A DNA stretch of 7,307 nucleotides from Candidatus Moranbacteria bacterium CG23_combo_of_CG06-09_8_20_14_all_35_22 (GTDB lineage Bacteria > Patescibacteriota > Minisyncoccia > Moranbacterales > UBA2206). Under the pieces are notes generated by a model. The model was not told where the DNA came from. It did no database searches and saw nothing but the letters and a program-made list of their open reading frames with translations. Within the stretch, counting starts at the first letter, position 1, and the number at the start of each line of letters is the position of its first letter. Location of the stretch: positions 11,164 through 18,470 of the forward strand of contig PCRW01000072.1 in the NCBI GenBank assembly GCA_002772115.1, in the 5' to 3' direction. Positions 6,421 through 7,307 of the stretch are shown here, piece by piece. A program made the translations under genes and the position numbers.

Positions 6421-6455
6421 TGATCATTGATCATTGATTCCTGATTTCTGATTAT
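6421..6455 (+). repeat. Seven-base-period TGAT array ending in the RluF-like start codon
   Basis: Five consecutive heptads, tgatcat, tgatcat, tgattcc, tgatttc and tgattat, run without a gap from 6421 to 6455. The last shares its final AT with the ATG at 6454. A further out-of-phase tgattat lies at 6459-6465, inside the first codons of the gene. The word is unrelated to the array before tatD, but the period and the position against the start codon are the same. No Shine-Dalgarno site is visible. Confidence 0.8.
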
Positions 6456-7158
6456 GGCTGATTATCCAATGCGAATAAATAAATATCTGGCGAAAAAAAA
6501 TATTTGTTCCCGCCGAGAAGCGGATGAACTGATTAAGCTTGGTAAAGTCAAGATAAACAACAAAAAAGCAGTGCTGGGGGATAAAGTTTTAGAAAATGAT
6601 GAAGTGAGCGTTTCAAATAAGAATCAAAAAAAATTATTCTATTTTGCTTACAATAAACCAGTGGGAATTATTACCCATAGTCCACAAGGAAATGAACGCA
6701 GTATCGAAGATATAATAAAAATTCCGCAAAAAGTTTATCCAATTGGAAGATTGGACAAAGATTCTTGGGGGCTGATTCTTTTGACTAATGATGGAAGGAT
6801 AACGGATAAAGTTTTGAATCCGGAAAAAAAACATGAAAAAGAATATGCTGTACGGGTGGATAAAATTATGTCGGAAAGTTTTCAAAATAAAATGGCGCGC
6901 GGAGTGATGCTGGATAATGGCTATAAAACTAAGCCGTGCCAAGTGCAAAAAATCAATGAAGCAATGTTTTCGATAATTTTGACGGAAGGAAAAAAACGGC
7001 AAATTCGAAGAATGTGCACGGCGCTGGGATATGCCGTAGTGGATCTCAAGAGAGTGCGAGTTATGAGTATCAAAATTGGTAGTCTAAAACCGGGGGAATT
7101 TCGAGAAATCAAGGGGGTGGAACTTAGAAATTTTCTTTCCAACTTAGGTTTGGGATAG
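6454..7158 (+). CDS. rluF: rRNA pseudouridine synthase, RsuA/RluB/RluF family, most like RluF
   Basis: This 234-residue enzyme isomerises uridine to pseudouridine in ribosomal RNA (23S U2604 for E. coli RluF). An N-terminal S4 RNA-binding domain (MRINKYLAKKNICSRREADE, 6-25) is followed by NKPVGIITH (67-75), the catalytic PIGRLDKDSWGLILLTNDG (96-114) with Asp101 as the probable nucleophile, HEKEY (127-131) and EGKKRQIRRMCTALGY (178-193). The sequences around 127-165 and 183-215 (VDK, the TK-C pair, RVRVMS, GEFR) recall RluF more than RsuA or RluB, but the target uridine cannot be settled from sequence. The ATG at 6454 lies against the heptad array. Met6 at 6469 matches the usual MRINKY start, so MADYP may be an addition coded partly by repeat-like DNA. 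The gene ends in TAG with no clear terminator after it. Confidence 0.88.
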   Translation: MADYPMRINKYLAKKNICSRREADELIKLGKVKINNKKAVLGDKVLENDEVSVSNKNQKKLFYFAYNKPVGIITHSPQGNERSIEDIIKIPQKVYPIGRLDKDSWGLILLTNDGRITDKVLNPEKKHEKEYAVRVDKIMSESFQNKMARGVMLDNGYKTKPCQVQKINEAMFSIILTEGKKRQIRRMCTALGYAVVDLKRVRVMSIKIGSLKPGEFREIKGVELRNFLSNLGLG

Positions 7159-7173
7159 GAAAAAATTGAACTC

Positions 7174-7202
7174 TTGACTTTTTTTTAAAAACACATAAGA
7201 AT
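7174..7202 (+). promoter_or_regulatory. Possible promoter downstream of the RluF-like gene
   Basis: TTGACT (7174-7179, 5 of 6 matches to -35) is followed after 17 bases by AAGAAT (7197-7202, 4 of 6). The spacer is mostly T and A. It lies about 120 bases before the possible start codon at 7298, so it could drive the next gene. Confidence 0.4.
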
Positions 7203-7248
7203 AAATATATGGAATGAAACCACTGAAGAATAGCCTCGATTTTTTTCC

Positions 7249-7277
7249 TTAAAAATGTTAAAATAGTAGTAGATAAT
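7249..7277 (+). promoter_or_regulatory. Possible promoter just upstream of the right-edge gene
   Basis: Two overlapping readings exist. One is an extended -10, TG-t-TAAAAT (7256-7264). The other pairs TTAAAA (7249-7254) with GATAAT (7272-7277) across 17 bases. Either would start transcription roughly 14-27 bases before the ATG at 7298. Only one, or neither, need be functional. Confidence 0.4.
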
Positions 7278-7297
7278 TGTTTTACTAAAACAAAAAT

Positions 7298-7307
7298 ATG
7301 TACAAAA
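7298..7307 (+). CDS. Possible 5' end of a further gene, cut by the window edge
   Basis: An ATG at 7298 is followed by TAC AAA and then the window ends, giving Met-Tyr-Lys. Promoter-like sequences just upstream and the gene-dense, one-strand layout make a start here plausible. There is no Shine-Dalgarno site, and too little is visible to name a product. Confidence 0.3.

Noticed and set aside
919..7142. Several minus-strand open frames of 60-120 codons, for example 6634-7002, 6043-6309 and 3155-3412
   Set aside because: They lie opposite confidently identified genes, resemble no family I recognise and have odd composition, so they are antisense shadows.
1..7158. Alternative genetic code with TGA as a sense codon, as in some candidate phyla
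   Set aside because: No gene ends in TGA, but none is interrupted by an in-frame TGA either and Trp is coded by TGG; seven genes are too few and TAA preference in AT-rich DNA explains it.
7159..7190. A-run and T-run flanking the sequence after the RluF-like gene as a terminator hairpin
   Set aside because: Pairing would be only A with T around a non-complementary centre, which is too weak to support.

Overview
The window is an AT-rich, densely packed bacterial segment with every gene on the + strand. It holds seven complete genes: a long-form NIF3-like protein, an M16 zinc peptidase, an AI-2E/PerM family membrane protein, RsmI (16S rRNA 2'-O-methyltransferase), methionyl-tRNA synthetase, a TatD-family metal-dependent hydrolase and an RluF-like pseudouridine synthase. 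The first codons of an eighth gene may lie at the right edge. The standard bacterial code fits: no frame is broken by TGA, and all seven genes end in TAA or TAG. Compact proteins (a RsmI without its usual C-terminal extension, a MetRS without a C-terminal tRNA-binding domain), the scarcity of Shine-Dalgarno sites, the variant MetRS motif and the odd intergenic repeats point to the Candidate Phyla Radiation (Patescibacteria, Parcubacteria-like). That is an inference from protein style, not a phylogenetic result.

Layout. Positions 1-942 encode the NIF3-like protein. A 135-base gap (943-1077) contains a dense array of ATTCG/CGAAT words, a GC-rich 40-base palindrome and a possible three-stem fold ending two bases before the next start codon. 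Positions 1078-5499 look like one operon: M16 peptidase and AI-2E protein overlap by 25 bases, rsmI follows after 6 bases and metG after 7. A 66-base gap (5500-5565) is almost entirely a 7-base-period array whose last unit supplies the tatD start codon. tatD (5566-6393) is followed by a 60-base gap with a second, unrelated 7-base-period array running into the start codon of the RluF-like gene (6454-7158). The last 149 bases hold promoter-like sequences and possibly the start of another gene.

How the genes fit together. rsmI, metG, tatD and the pseudouridine synthase serve translation and nucleic-acid upkeep: rRNA decoding-site methylation, Met-tRNA charging, DNA/RNA end processing and rRNA pseudouridylation. 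The order rsmI-metG-tatD matches a well-known Firmicutes gene neighbourhood (B. subtilis yabC-metS-yabD, with abrB between the first two). The M16 peptidase and AI-2E protein add peptide turnover and an inner-membrane transporter-like protein.

I see no defence, mobile-element or biosynthetic system here. What remains unexplained is in and around the start sites: three different short-word arrays, two with an exact 7-base period and one with a roughly 8-base period, each placed directly before a start codon; a GC-rich palindrome; and a short insert in MetRS that looks like a decayed copy of a dispersed coding repeat.
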